Shown here in pieces: positions 9,472-18,033 of a DNA stretch of 51,888 bases. Source of the DNA: Clostridia bacterium (GTDB taxonomy: Bacteria > Bacillota > Clostridia > TANB77 > UBA1234); contig JAFTQC010000038.1 of NCBI GenBank assembly GCA_017462965.1, positions 1 to 51,888 of the forward strand, in the 5' to 3' direction. The position numbers and the translations under genes are program-made. The notes under the pieces were generated by a model, which did no database searches, was not told the DNA's origin, and worked only from the letters and a program-made list of their open reading frames with translations. Every line of letters begins with the position of its first letter. Within the stretch, counting starts at the first letter, position 1.

Positions 9472-10011
9472 ATGGGTGTTATAATTGCGTTAATAGTTGT
9501 ATTACTTATAATAATTTTTATATTTAATTTAATTGTAAAAGAGAATAATGCTGCCAAAAAGGCTTTTGCTACTGTAGACGTATATTTGAAAAAAAGATAT
9601 GATTTAGTTCCTAATTTAGTTGAAATAGTAAAAGGGCATGCGGCTCATGAAAAAGAGGTTTTTGAGAGCATTGCGAATGCAAGAACAAAAGCAATAGAGT
9701 CACAAAAAGAAGATGCTGTTGTAAAAAGTGATAATGAGTTGAATGTAGCATTGAAGAGTTTATTTGCGGTTGCAGAGCAATATCCTAATTTAAAAACAAA
9801 CGCATCTTTCCTAGAACTACAAAAAAAGCTTAATGATTTAGAAGATGAACTTGCTGCTGCAAGAAGAACATATAATGCTGCTGCTACTGAATACAATACA
9901 ACACTTGAAACATTTCCAACTAATTTAGTAGGAAAGCTAATGAGAAAAAAGCAAAGAGAATTGTTTGTTGTAAATGATGATGTTAGAAATGCAATAAATA
10001 TGAAGTTTTAA
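9472..10011 (+). CDS. LemA family protein
   Basis: A 179-residue LemA-type protein. It has one N-terminal membrane helix (residues 2-21) with a very short outside end, then a long helical bundle. The diagnostic stretch is KKRYDLVPNLVEIVKGHA, followed by ARTKA and, near residue 130, the EDELAAARRTYNAA and NTTLETFPTN segments. LemA proteins are widespread but their biochemical function is not established; they frequently sit beside a DUF3137 protein, as here. GGAGG at 9459-9463 precedes the ATG, and the gene starts 12 bases after the AI-2E permease, so the three genes form one operon. Confidence 0.93.
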   Translation: MGVIIALIVVLLIIIFIFNLIVKENNAAKKAFATVDVYLKKRYDLVPNLVEIVKGHAAHEKEVFESIANARTKAIESQKEDAVVKSDNELNVALKSLFAVAEQYPNLKTNASFLELQKKLNDLEDELAAARRTYNAAATEYNTTLETFPTNLVGKLMRKKQRELFVVNDDVRNAINMKF

Positions 10012-10023
10012 TGGGTGATGTAT

Positions 10024-10893
10024 ATGAAAAAATATGATGAAAGTAATATTGAACTAAAAAGAAAAATATCATTATTTATGTATTTATGCATGTTTGCATT
10101 TTTCATAGCAATAATAGTATATGTAATTTTTGCTAAAAATTATAATGCTATGATAATTGGAGCACTTTTTTTAGCAACTGCTGCTTGCTTTGTAACAGGG
10201 ATTGGATTAAAAATGCATGTCACGCCATATTTATCAGAAATGTTATTAAAGAAAGTAAATACTAAGATTGATAATTTGGAATTTTTTCATAACAAAGGTA
10301 TTCCTGAAAAACTATTTAGAGATTCAGGTTTTGTAAAAAAATATATATCATACAATTCTTACAACTTCACAACTGGAAAAGTTAAGGACTATGATTTTAT
10401 TTTTTCTGATTCAATTGTAAGAAATATTACAAGTACTTCGGGAAAAAACGAGTCAGTTGTAATATTTAAAGGAATCTTTGGTATAACCGATGCAAAAATT
10501 GAAAGCAATGTTGACATGGTAATTGCTCCAGATGTTAAAAATAAATTATTAAATAATCTTTCTGAAGATGTAAAGAAAATATTCGGTGCTAACAAACATG
10601 TTGTAAGACTTGAAAATATTGAATTTGAAAGATATTTTGAAGTTTATAGCAATGATCAAGTCGAAGCTAGAAGAATTGTTACATTAAAGTTTATGGAAAA
10701 TTTATTAGAGTTAAAAAAACGACTAAACAAGAATGTAACAGTTATTTATAAAGAAAATCGAATTTATTTCTTCGTAGAAAATAGATTTTTGATAAATTCT
10801 TTTAAATTGTATTTATGTGGTGCAAATCAAGAAATGGTTGATGAAACAACAGAAATCTTAAATTTATTAGCAGAGACAGTTTCGTCGATTTAA
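10024..10893 (+). CDS. DUF3137 family membrane protein
   Basis: A protein of about 289 residues with two membrane helices (about residues 17-36 and 40-60) and a large cytoplasmic domain. The pattern 'FKGIFGITD ... APD ... RLENIEFERYFEVYSNDQVEAR' followed by a long helix matches DUF3137, a family that commonly travels with LemA. Function unknown. The ATG at 10024 is chosen because GGGTGATG at 10013-10020 can act as its ribosome site; earlier in-frame starts at 10015 and 10018 lie inside that site. It is the last gene of the AI-2E/LemA operon and is followed at once by palindromic repeats. Confidence 0.85.
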   Translation: MKKYDESNIELKRKISLFMYLCMFAFFIAIIVYVIFAKNYNAMIIGALFLATAACFVTGIGLKMHVTPYLSEMLLKKVNTKIDNLEFFHNKGIPEKLFRDSGFVKKYISYNSYNFTTGKVKDYDFIFSDSIVRNITSTSGKNESVVIFKGIFGITDAKIESNVDMVIAPDVKNKLLNNLSEDVKKIFGANKHVVRLENIEFERYFEVYSNDQVEARRIVTLKFMENLLELKKRLNKNVTVIYKENRIYFFVENRFLINSFKLYLCGANQEMVDETTEILNLLAETVSSI

Positions 10894-10900
10894 AAAATGA

Positions 10901-10979
10901 AAATTGGGATGGAACTTAGGTGGAGGTCAGCAAGAGGGGCGTCCCTCTTGCTGACTCTTGCTAAATTATGTCCCAATTT
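10901..10979. repeat. Nested palindrome, REP-like dispersed repeat
   Basis: An inner 13-bp perfect stem, GTCAGCAAGAGGG (10926-10938) with CCCTCTTGCTGAC (10943-10955), sits inside an outer 9-bp stem AAATTGGGA (10901-10909) with TCCCAATTT (10971-10979). The GGGGCGTCCC tip is shared with the element at 20095-20121. It lies between convergent genes and lacks a clean T run, so it is better read as a dispersed repeat than as a simple terminator. Confidence 0.75.
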
Positions 10980-10987
10980 CCCAAAAA

Positions 10988-11012
10988 GGACAAAAGCCCC
11001 GTCCCCTTGTCC
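10988..11012 (-). repeat. 25-bp GGGACGGGGC-type palindromic repeat, copy 1
   Basis: GGACAA and TTGTCC flank a GC-rich core. The reverse complement of this 25-mer is nearly identical to the copy at 26551-26575, and the forward sequence is nearly identical to the copy at 34717-34741. It ends seven bases from the stop codon of the minus-strand gene 11019-11477. Confidence 0.8.
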
Positions 11013-11018
11013 AAAAAC

Positions 11019-11477
11019 TCATTTTGTGTTTGGGGGATATACCCAAATCTGATTTGGGACTTCGCTTTTTGCAACATTCTTAATTTGAACAATTGGCATT
11101 GCACCATGATAATCTCCGATTTGAATTTTTCCTTCACCTTTTATCCATTCATTATTTTCTATTTCTTTTGCTTTTTCATATTCGCATAAGAAGCCTACAA
11201 TTCTTGATTCACTTTCACTTATTAGCATGTCACGTGCTATTACAAATTGGTTCTCATTAAAATCTGCACTTCTAAAAACATATCCAATCATTTCAATTTT
11301 TTTGTTTTCGTAATCATATGGATTATCATGAATTTCCTTTAGTATTTGAGTGTAGTTTTCGCTAGTCATTATTATTGTCTCTGATGGTGAAAATAAAAAT
11401 GTGCATATTGCTATTAGAAAGAATAAGATTAGTATTCCTAGTAAAATATTTCTAATTTTTATATTATATATTCTCAT
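11019..11477 (-). CDS. Single-pass membrane protein with DUF1980/TIGR03943-like C-terminal domain
   Basis: A 152-residue protein with one N-terminal membrane helix (residues 9-29) and an extracytoplasmic domain. The order 'IEMIGYVFRSADFNENQFVIAR', shortened here to its core GYVFRSADFNENQFVIAR, followed by VGFLCEYEKAKE, WIKGEGKIQIGDYHG and a closing YPP, follows the C-terminal domain of the YcgQ/TIGR03943 'putative permease subunit' family. In that family the domain usually carries a CC pair after 'AR' and belongs to a two-gene permease system. Here the CC is replaced by a Ser/Glu-rich stretch and no partner permease is present, so it may be a stand-alone derivative. A GGAGGG ribosome site precedes the start on the minus strand. 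It is divergent from the SLH gene. Function unknown. Confidence 0.65.
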   Translation of the reverse strand: MRIYNIKIRNILLGILILFFLIAICTFLFSPSETIIMTSENYTQILKEIHDNPYDYENKKIEMIGYVFRSADFNENQFVIARDMLISESESRIVGFLCEYEKAKEIENNEWIKGEGKIQIGDYHGAMPIVQIKNVAKSEVPNQIWVYPPNTK

Positions 11478-11651
11478 AAATCCCTCCTAAATTTTTCTAT
11501 GATATCTGATTAATTTTTATGTGTAACTAAGAATATTATTACAATTTGGTTAAAATAAGATATCAAATAGTTAACAAAATATCATAATTATGGTAACAAG
11601 AAAACGAAGGTGTTAAACTTTAATAAAGTAACATAATGTGGTGGTGATATT

Positions 11652-12248
11652 ATGAAGAAAAAAATATTTTTTCTCTTTTTAACATTTTGCATATTAAGTT
11701 GTAGCCTTGTTTTAGCAGTTTCATATTATGATATGAATTCATCTCATTGGGCTTACAAATATGTAATGGAACTGTCGAATAATAACGTTATTAATGGATA
11801 TACAGACGGTTCTTTTAAACCTGAAGGGACAATTACCAATGCAGAGTTTATTAAACTTGTTGTAATGGCAGGACTTCCAGAATGGATTGATATTAAAGAT
11901 GCAGAGTCTAGTATTAATCATTGGGCATCGCCGTATATTTGGATAGCAGAAAGATATGGGATAATTTCTACGTGGAGCATAACATTAAAAAATGCAGATA
12001 CGCCAATAACTAGAATAGAAATGGTACGAATAATATCAAAGGCAGATATAACTATGAAAGGCAATTCTTTGGAAACAAAAGAAAAAGTAAAATTTAATGA
12101 TGTTCTTTCATTAAATAGTGACGATTTACTTTTATTAAAGCATGCATGTAGCAAGGGGTTAATTACAGGGTATACAGACAATTCATTTAAACCATTTAAT
12201 AACATGACTAGAGCAGAAGCAGCAACAATGATATATCGTTTTAAGTGA
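11652..12248 (+). CDS. Small secreted protein made of three SLH domains
   Basis: A 198-residue protein with a signal peptide (residues 1-22) and then nothing but three S-layer homology domains: about residues 25-75 (SSHWAYKYVMELSNNNVING), 85-135 (INHWASPYIWIAERYGI) and 145-198 (GYTDNSFKPFNNMTRAEA). SLH triplets bind pyruvylated secondary cell-wall polymer. The protein therefore looks like a bare wall anchor with no cargo domain of its own. The next gene begins 10 bases after the stop and encodes a giant secreted protein lacking any visible anchor, so the two may work as an anchor and cargo pair; that pairing is inference. The ribosome site GGTGGTG lies at 11640-11646. Confidence 0.88.
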   Translation: MKKKIFFLFLTFCILSCSLVLAVSYYDMNSSHWAYKYVMELSNNNVINGYTDGSFKPEGTITNAEFIKLVVMAGLPEWIDIKDAESSINHWASPYIWIAERYGIISTWSITLKNADTPITRIEMVRIISKADITMKGNSLETKEKVKFNDVLSLNSDDLLLLKHACSKGLITGYTDNSFKPFNNMTRAEAATMIYRFK

Positions 12249-12258
12249 GGTGGTTTGT

Positions 12259-12516
12259 ATGAAAAAGAAATATTCTATTGCAAAAAACTTGTCGGTAGGT
12301 ACTTTTTTTATAATCATGATGATGATTAATATTTTTCAGGTAAATGCTACAAATAGTACTTCGACGACGAATTCAAGTACAACAACATCATGTACACATA
12401 CGGTTTATAGTACTAATAGCCCGTCGACATATCATTATACATATTGTAAAACATGCGGTAAGTGTAAATCGCGAACAAGGCATTCAGTAAGTTCTACAAG
12501 TAATTATCGGAAATGA
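12259..12516 (+). CDS. Giant surface protein, N-terminal piece with signal peptide
   Basis: An 85-residue frame starting at ATG 12259, with GAGGTGG (12247-12253) as ribosome site; it begins 10 bases after the SLH gene. Residues 1-30 form a signal peptide (KNLSVGTFFIIMMMINIFQVNA), followed by a Ser/Thr-rich linker and the first Cys-pair module (YHYTYCKTCGKCKSRTRHS). The frame then hits TGA at 12514. The same kind of module continues in the +1 frame directly afterwards (NDTYHTAYCSCGR), which shows that the stop does not mark the natural end of the protein. Confidence 0.7.
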   Translation: MKKKYSIAKNLSVGTFFIIMMMINIFQVNATNSTSTTNSSTTTSCTHTVYSTNSPSTYHYTYCKTCGKCKSRTRHSVSSTSNYRK

Positions 12517-14059
12517 TACATATCACACTGCGTATTGTTCTTGTGGAAGAAATTTAGGTAATCGTTATCATTCATTTTCGTATTCGAAGTATAATGATAC
12601 TTATCATACCGCGTCTTGTGGATGTGGATATTCTGGATTAAAGAGTCATAACTCTTCACCTGCAAAACTAAAAAATGGTGAAACTGTAAAAGGCACTACA
12701 TATTCTGGAACAGAAGCTTTAGATACTTATCATAAAATGGTTTGTAGTTCATGTGGTGAAGTGACAGGTGTTGAAGCACATAAATGGACAGGAGGAAACA
12801 CAACTGCACATAAATGTAGTGGATGTAGTTATACACACAGTAAAGCAAATGACGCGACAAAAGGGTTACACTATTTTAATCTAGATAAAATTAGGGTACT
12901 TGGAGATGTTTCGCCATGTGCAGTATGTGGAGAATATTTAAAACTTGAATATTCATCAGATTCAATTTTGGACACACTTCCAAAGAAGGAAGAATATACG
13001 ATGATAGGAAATCCCAATCCTATGGAAGAGGTTACACTAGACACAGATCAGAAAATTGTGTCTAACTTTATGCCTATAGATGAAAATGGAGAAATTATTT
13101 TACTGGAAGAAATATATTTAAGAGTTAGATCGTATACTAATGGTAATTATTATAGACATTATTCAAAACTTATAGGAAATGAATTATCTAAAATTACTGA
13201 TAGAGTGCAATATATGGAGGAGAGTGGAACTATAGATTATATAGCAAATGAACTAAGTTCCTTTGGTGCACTTGGCGGTTATAATGAAGCCAAAAAACAA
13301 GAAATAGTAGATAACGTAACGCAAATGGTAAAAGACGATCCAAACTTAAACTTTTTAGATGTGTATGCTATAACAACAGTGGTATCAAAGCTTGGAGATT
13401 TCGCCATAAATTCAATAAATACACCTCTTTTGGAATGGTTTACACAAGACTTAGCAATAAAGAACACATGGATATCTGGTGGAATTGAAACTATTCGTCA
13501 TGATTTTAAAGGAGACATGGCAAGCACAGCAGGCAGAGAATATACATTATACTTTTCTGAATTACCCGCAAATAAATATGAAATTTTATTGTCGCCAATA
13601 TTAACATACGGCGTTAATTTTAATATATTTAGCTATTCGATAGGTGGTATAGGACAATTATTATTTTCTACATTGTTTACTGTTGGTGATGGCGGCTCTG
13701 ATCCACCAAGTAACATTTTGGCATATGTATCAATTGCATATAGAGATGATAAAGGAAATGTAATTTATACGAAGGCTGGTGATCTTGCTACACCTAAAGA
13801 CACTGTTATTAGTAGAGTTGTATATTCTGGTACATCAGCTAAAAGTGTAACTAGCAATATATCAGCACAGATGGAATGGACTCAATTATCTGGATATAGA
13901 TATAAAGGCTATTTACTTAAATATGGTACTAATACAAGTGGAAATTATAAAGTGTATAATAATCCATCAGAAATGAAAGTGACTACAGATTCGTCAGTTT
14001 CTGTTACATCATCTTTTACACCAAGTAGATTGCGGAATAAGTTTAGTGTTTTATTTTGA
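12491..14059 (+). CDS. Giant surface protein, middle piece with Cys-pair repeats
   Basis: Open in frame 2 from 12491; the first ATG is at 12737, inside a Cys module and without a ribosome site, so independent translation is unlikely. It starts with four or more short modules of the type 'DTYHxAxCxCGxxxxxxH' (NDTYHTAYCSCGR, NDTYHTASCGCGY, DTYHKMVCSSCGEV and AHKCSGCSYTHS), a His/Cys pattern suggesting small metal-binding or cross-linked extracellular repeats. After residue 120 there is a mixed domain with no recognised family. The final coding stretch (TSSFTPSRLRNKFSV) leads into YFEPVNIIRVNHKVD in frame 3, the usual transition into beta-rich repeat domains of such proteins. Called as one fragment of a broken gene. 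Confidence 0.65.
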   Translation, partial: VLQVIIGNDTYHTAYCSCGRNLGNRYHSFSYSKYNDTYHTASCGCGYSGLKSHNSSPAKLKNGETVKGTTYSGTEALDTYHKMVCSSCGEVTGVEAHKWTGGNTTAHKCSGCSYTHSKANDATKGLHYFNLDKIRVLGDVSPCAVCGEYLKLEYSSDSILDTLPKKEEYTMIGNPNPMEEVTLDTDQKIVSNFMPIDENGEIILLEEIYLRVRSYTNGNYYRHYSKLIGNELSKITDRVQYMEESGTIDYIANELSSFGALGGYNEAKKQEIVDNVTQMVKDDPNLNFLDVYAITTVVSKLGDFAINSINTPLLEWFTQDLAIKNTWISGGIETIRHDFKGDMASTAGREYTLYFSELPANKYEILLSPILTYGVNFNIFSYSIGGIGQLLFSTLFTVGDGGSDPPSNILAYVSIAYRDDKGNVIYTKAGDLATPKDTVISRVVYSGTSAKSVTSNISAQMEWTQLSGYRYKGYLLKYGTNTSGNYKVYNNPSEMKVTTDSSVSVTSSFTPSRLRNKFSVLF

Positions 14060-17000
14060 ACCAGTAAATATAATTAGAGTAAATCATAAAGTAGATAAAG
14101 TACTTATAAATACAGAAAAAAATCTTGGAAAAATACCAATACCGACTGTTACGGATTATGATATGTCAGAGATAAATTACGCGCCTAAAGAATTTGAGTC
14201 GTTAAATAAAAACTTTTGGCCAGGCTATATATTAACTGGTTATAAAGTGTATGGCGGTAGCGAGTCAGAAGCCAATATAATTGCAAAACAGACATATGAT
14301 GTAAATACCACAACAAAGATGAATTCAAAAGATGATGCAAAAAGGGCCGTAGAAATTATGACTGCAATAACATCAGCAGAAGATATAAATGGCGCAGAAG
14401 TTGTAAGTAAAGAACGACTGGGATATGGTAAAGATAAAATAATAGTGTTTGAATATTTGTATCCGGAAGTGCAAATAAACAATGTAAATCACGGAACTAA
14501 TGCAACATTAAAAGATATAAGTGGCCAATTACTTACATACAAAATAAAATTAATGGGTGACAACATGATTGTTAAATCCCTTGATACAACACCTTTAAAA
14601 AGTGGTGAATATAAAGAATTAAATCTTACATTATCAAATGGACTTAAAAAGAATTTTAAATATGATGCATCAGATTATTCGCTTGTGCAGGCATGGATAT
14701 ATACAAAAGATTTAAATAAAAATACTAAAACTTTATATAAAGTAATTGCTGGAAACGAATCATTTATACCAACAGGGGTTTCAAGTGACAAAATACAGAT
14801 AGCAAGTGATTTTTCAAGTTTTGCTAATTATTATATCTTAAGTACGGAAGAACTTTTAACTGTAATGAATAAGGTTTGGTCAGACTTGTATATTGAATTT
14901 AGGTATTATCAAGGTGCAAATATAGTAAATGTTTCATATGTAGATGATGAAGGAAATACATTAATGCCACCGGAAATATATAAAATGCTTGAAGATATTG
15001 GTGGCAAGAAAGGTGTGACAATTCCAGTAACAGAGATTGATGGATATAAGTTAATAAAATATGTGCTTGATGGTAATGAAGATAATACGGTATCAGGTTT
15101 AGAAAATGTTAAAGTTATAGACAATGGCACTGATAGAGAGTTAATATTTGTTTATACAAAAGATGATTCGGGTACTAATGAAGATGATCCGCCAGAGGTG
15201 TTTGAAAATCCGTTTGCTATAATTCGTTCAAATGAACGTAGCGATGAAGAATATAATGTGGATTTTGCAGTACCGACAGATGAAGATTTGTATGCGAACG
15301 TAGTAACAGAAAGTTATAAAGTTGAAGAGGTTTTGTCTATATTAGATGAAGTTCAAAAAGTAAACGTTACGCTTAAAAAGAAATATTATACAAGTAATAA
15401 TGATAATGATAGTGAGATAACGTCAGATGTAGCAGTCGCAACGGCAACAATACCGCTAGAGTATGATTTAGATTATGCTTATTATGGTGGTGGTTTTGCA
15501 AGACTTTTCATATTAGATACAGCAATAATTGAGAATGAAACAGTTTTGGATACAAAACATTATGATCAAAATGGAAAAGTATTAATCGAAGCAGATTACG
15601 ATTCAAATGAGCCATTTTTAAATTATATTCAGGGAGGAAAATTATTCATAAATAATTCTGAAGAATGCACATTAGTAAAAGACGAGAATGGTACGTATTA
15701 TTTAGAAGTAATGCTTGGTGGAATTGATTATGAAGAACCTGATATGAATGAAATAGCTGAAAGTTATCGAAATGACCATAAAGTAATAGACCAAATAATT
15801 AGACGAAATGCTGTAGTAAATGGCGACTATTTAAGTGTGTATGCCGAAAATCAAGAAATAATTTATCTTAATGGATTAGACATTTACATGTCAGCAGAGA
15901 GACTAGCAAATGTAACTGAACTTGTAGATGCAAAATATTATTATAACGATTCAAAAGCACCGCTTACAAACAATAACATATTATTTAACAACAGGCAAGT
16001 ATTTTCTTTTGAAAAATCTAAAAATGAAATTTATCCGTCAACAAAATTAACGCTTAATTATGTGCTAAATGAATACATTGAGGAAAGAAAAGTTGAAAAA
16101 ATATTACTTGAAAAAATTTCTGAAAGCGAATTGAAAAATTTTGCAAAAGCAAGTTTGGATAATAAAGTTTCGATGTATAAAGATATAAGAGAAGATTGTA
16201 AGAGAATTCGAAATTTTACACCTGCGGAAATTTTTATGAATAGTATTAGTATTCATACACCAATAGTAAATTATACGAAATTAATCCCACTTAATAATTC
16301 AGGTGATAATGATAATCAATTGATTGATACTTCAAAAGAAAATGTATTGACCTTAGATAGTGTATTCACAATTGAAATTCCTCATGGAGGAATGCATACG
16401 TATGCTGTAAATGCTGATGGTAGCGGTTTTGATGGTTATGGTGATAAGGAATATAATTATGATGGTGTAAAAGCTGAAGACGAAGCAGATTTTTCTGAGA
16501 AAGGTTTGAAGAGGCAACGATTTGCGAAGATGAAACTAGTGAAATTTAGTTTTGATACGTATGCTATAAAGTATAGTTCGAATGGAAAAACAAAAGCAAA
16601 AGAATTGATTCTTGCAAATACATGGTTTAATTTAGGAAAACTTGATGGGAATACAGGAATGAATATTGAAAAATATAATTTCATAATTCCGGTATGGGTG
16701 AAGGATAATGAATCTGGTGATATCTCTGTTAGAATTGTTGCAAGTAATATACCTGATGAGTACGATGTGTATGAAAAAAATATTGATGATGTTGCAACAT
16801 ATGTAGCTAAGGATGTTGCAAATGCGAAGGATAAATATATTCTTCAGGAAGATTTAGAAGTGTTTATTTCAGGAGTATTATACGATTTACAAATTAGAGA
16901 TTCTGATGATATTGGTTGGATAGGAAAATTAAGTGATGCTTTGAAAATAAAGAATATTTCTGAAGTGAAGAATATGTTTTTACCAATAGGACAGGCGAAG

Positions 17001-17858
17001 CAAAATATTTATTCTGCATATCAGTATGCATTAAAATTAGGATATAGATTTTATTTTGATTTAAAGACTAAAGGAATTGCAAATGATGCTGTGACAATAG
17101 TTCCAGAATATTATTATGTTCCGTCATCTGGTGGAGAAGCGACGAAGGATATATCAATTTTTTATGATACAACCGAATCGAAATATATTAAACTTGATGA
17201 AAGCAATAATATGTCTGTGACGATGCAAATGGCTAAAACGCATGGAAAAGTAAATAATCCAGGTTTTACTTTTGAATTAGTAAAAGGTAAAGTGCTAAAT
17301 CCAGACAAAAATTATACTATTGCAACGATAATTGGAAATATCTTTTCAGGATTGGACCTTAAAGCGATTGATAATAAATTACCTAGAAATAACATATTGG
17401 AATCAGCAAATTTGTATGGATATAATGGCAATATTTCTAAATTTGTTGAAGAGGCGTTGAAATCTGATGCTGTAGAGAGTGAAGATACCATTAGAAATGC
17501 AAATGGTCATTGGTATGGCGAGTTTTATTTGCCTGCTAGTACAAAGGTTGCATTTGGTTCGTCTTTGGAAAGTAAAGATATTATGAGCGACCAATCGAAG
17601 GTATTGAAGGACGGATATATAATTGTTGTGTTCAAAACTATAGAAACTAAGGAAAAAGATGAAAGGTATTTAAGCTATGCAAAGCCAGATGAAAATAGCA
17701 GATGGGAAAAAGAAGGGGCTAAGTACGTTCCGTATGAAATAACTTTACCAAATGGTAACATTGCTAAAATATCAGATTTTGAAGAGGGAATTGGAATGGC
17801 AATTTATGAGGCTGGAATAAGAGCAAATGATGATTTTGAAACTGAAGGTACACATTAA
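14046..17858 (+). CDS. Giant surface protein, C-terminal piece with MucBP-like domain
   Basis: About 1,270 residues in frame 3. The frame is open from 13983, and the GTG at 14046 is only the first possible start, without a ribosome site. Residues about 293-375 form a MucBP-like domain (NVSYVDDEGNTLMPPEIY ... VTEIDGYKLIKY ... LIFVYTKDD), a mucin/glycan-binding beta module of Bacillota surface proteins. The rest is long, acidic and Asn/Tyr-rich and matches no family I recognise. There is no LPxTG sorting signal, membrane anchor or SLH domain at the C-terminus, so retention on the cell would need a partner such as the small SLH protein upstream. It probably belongs to a single secreted protein with the two preceding pieces. 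Confidence 0.7.
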   Translation: MFYFEPVNIIRVNHKVDKVLINTEKNLGKIPIPTVTDYDMSEINYAPKEFESLNKNFWPGYILTGYKVYGGSESEANIIAKQTYDVNTTTKMNSKDDAKRAVEIMTAITSAEDINGAEVVSKERLGYGKDKIIVFEYLYPEVQINNVNHGTNATLKDISGQLLTYKIKLMGDNMIVKSLDTTPLKSGEYKELNLTLSNGLKKNFKYDASDYSLVQAWIYTKDLNKNTKTLYKVIAGNESFIPTGVSSDKIQIASDFSSFANYYILSTEELLTVMNKVWSDLYIEFRYYQGANIVNVSYVDDEGNTLMPPEIYKMLEDIGGKKGVTIPVTEIDGYKLIKYVLDGNEDNTVSGLENVKVIDNGTDRELIFVYTKDDSGTNEDDPPEVFENPFAIIRSNERSDEEYNVDFAVPTDEDLYANVVTESYKVEEVLSILDEVQKVNVTLKKKYYTSNNDNDSEITSDVAVATATIPLEYDLDYAYYGGGFARLFILDTAIIENETVLDTKHYDQNGKVLIEADYDSNEPFLNYIQGGKLFINNSEECTLVKDENGTYYLEVMLGGIDYEEPDMNEIAESYRNDHKVIDQIIRRNAVVNGDYLSVYAENQEIIYLNGLDIYMSAERLANVTELVDAKYYYNDSKAPLTNNNILFNNRQVFSFEKSKNEIYPSTKLTLNYVLNEYIEERKVEKILLEKISESELKNFAKASLDNKVSMYKDIREDCKRIRNFTPAEIFMNSISIHTPIVNYTKLIPLNNSGDNDNQLIDTSKENVLTLDSVFTIEIPHGGMHTYAVNADGSGFDGYGDKEYNYDGVKAEDEADFSEKGLKRQRFAKMKLVKFSFDTYAIKYSSNGKTKAKELILANTWFNLGKLDGNTGMNIEKYNFIIPVWVKDNESGDISVRIVASNIPDEYDVYEKNIDDVATYVAKDVANAKDKYILQEDLEVFISGVLYDLQIRDSDDIGWIGKLSDALKIKNISEVKNMFLPIGQAKQNIYSAYQYALKLGYRFYFDLKTKGIANDAVTIVPEYYYVPSSGGEATKDISIFYDTTESKYIKLDESNNMSVTMQMAKTHGKVNNPGFTFELVKGKVLNPDKNYTIATIIGNIFSGLDLKAIDNKLPRNNILESANLYGYNGNISKFVEEALKSDAVESEDTIRNANGHWYGEFYLPASTKVAFGSSLESKDIMSDQSKVLKDGYIIVVFKTIETKEKDERYLSYAKPDENSRWEKEGAKYVPYEITLPNGNIAKISDFEEGIGMAIYEAGIRANDDFETEGTH

Positions 17859-17876
17859 ATTTGTTATCATGCGTAG

Positions 17877-17905
17877 TTGACAATAGAAATAGCATGGCAT
17901 ATAAT
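17877..17905 (+). promoter_or_regulatory. Consensus sigma-A promoter of the HD-domain gene
   Basis: TTGACA (17877-17882), exactly 17 bases, TATAAT (17900-17905). It is a perfect match to the consensus and starts a leader of about 120 bases. Confidence 0.9.
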
Positions 17906-18033
17906 CCGTGGTAAATGGAACCTTTTGATTTTCAAGTGATACTGGGTCTTGAAGAAAGGATGATTTGATGACGGCGATAATCATGGATAGACGGCCGATG
18001 ATGGACGAACCTTTGGAAAAGGAGGATTTTGCT

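Larger units (their letters stand above)
12259..17858 (+). pseudogene. Giant secreted Cys-pair/MucBP protein gene split by two +1 frameshifts (umbrella entry)
   Basis: Three consecutive reading frames (+1, +2, +3) continue one another with overlapping open stretches and no ribosome site for the second or third piece. The first break lies between 12491 and 12513, the second between 13983 and 14056. Joined, they encode roughly 1,860 residues. The three pieces are described separately below. Whether the breaks are real mutations, recoding sites or sequence errors cannot be told here. Confidence 0.7.

Noticed and set aside
10968-11189. Plus-strand 73-residue reading frame over the repeat and the DUF1980-like gene
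   Set aside because: It begins inside the palindromic repeat, lacks a ribosome site and overlaps a better supported minus-strand gene.
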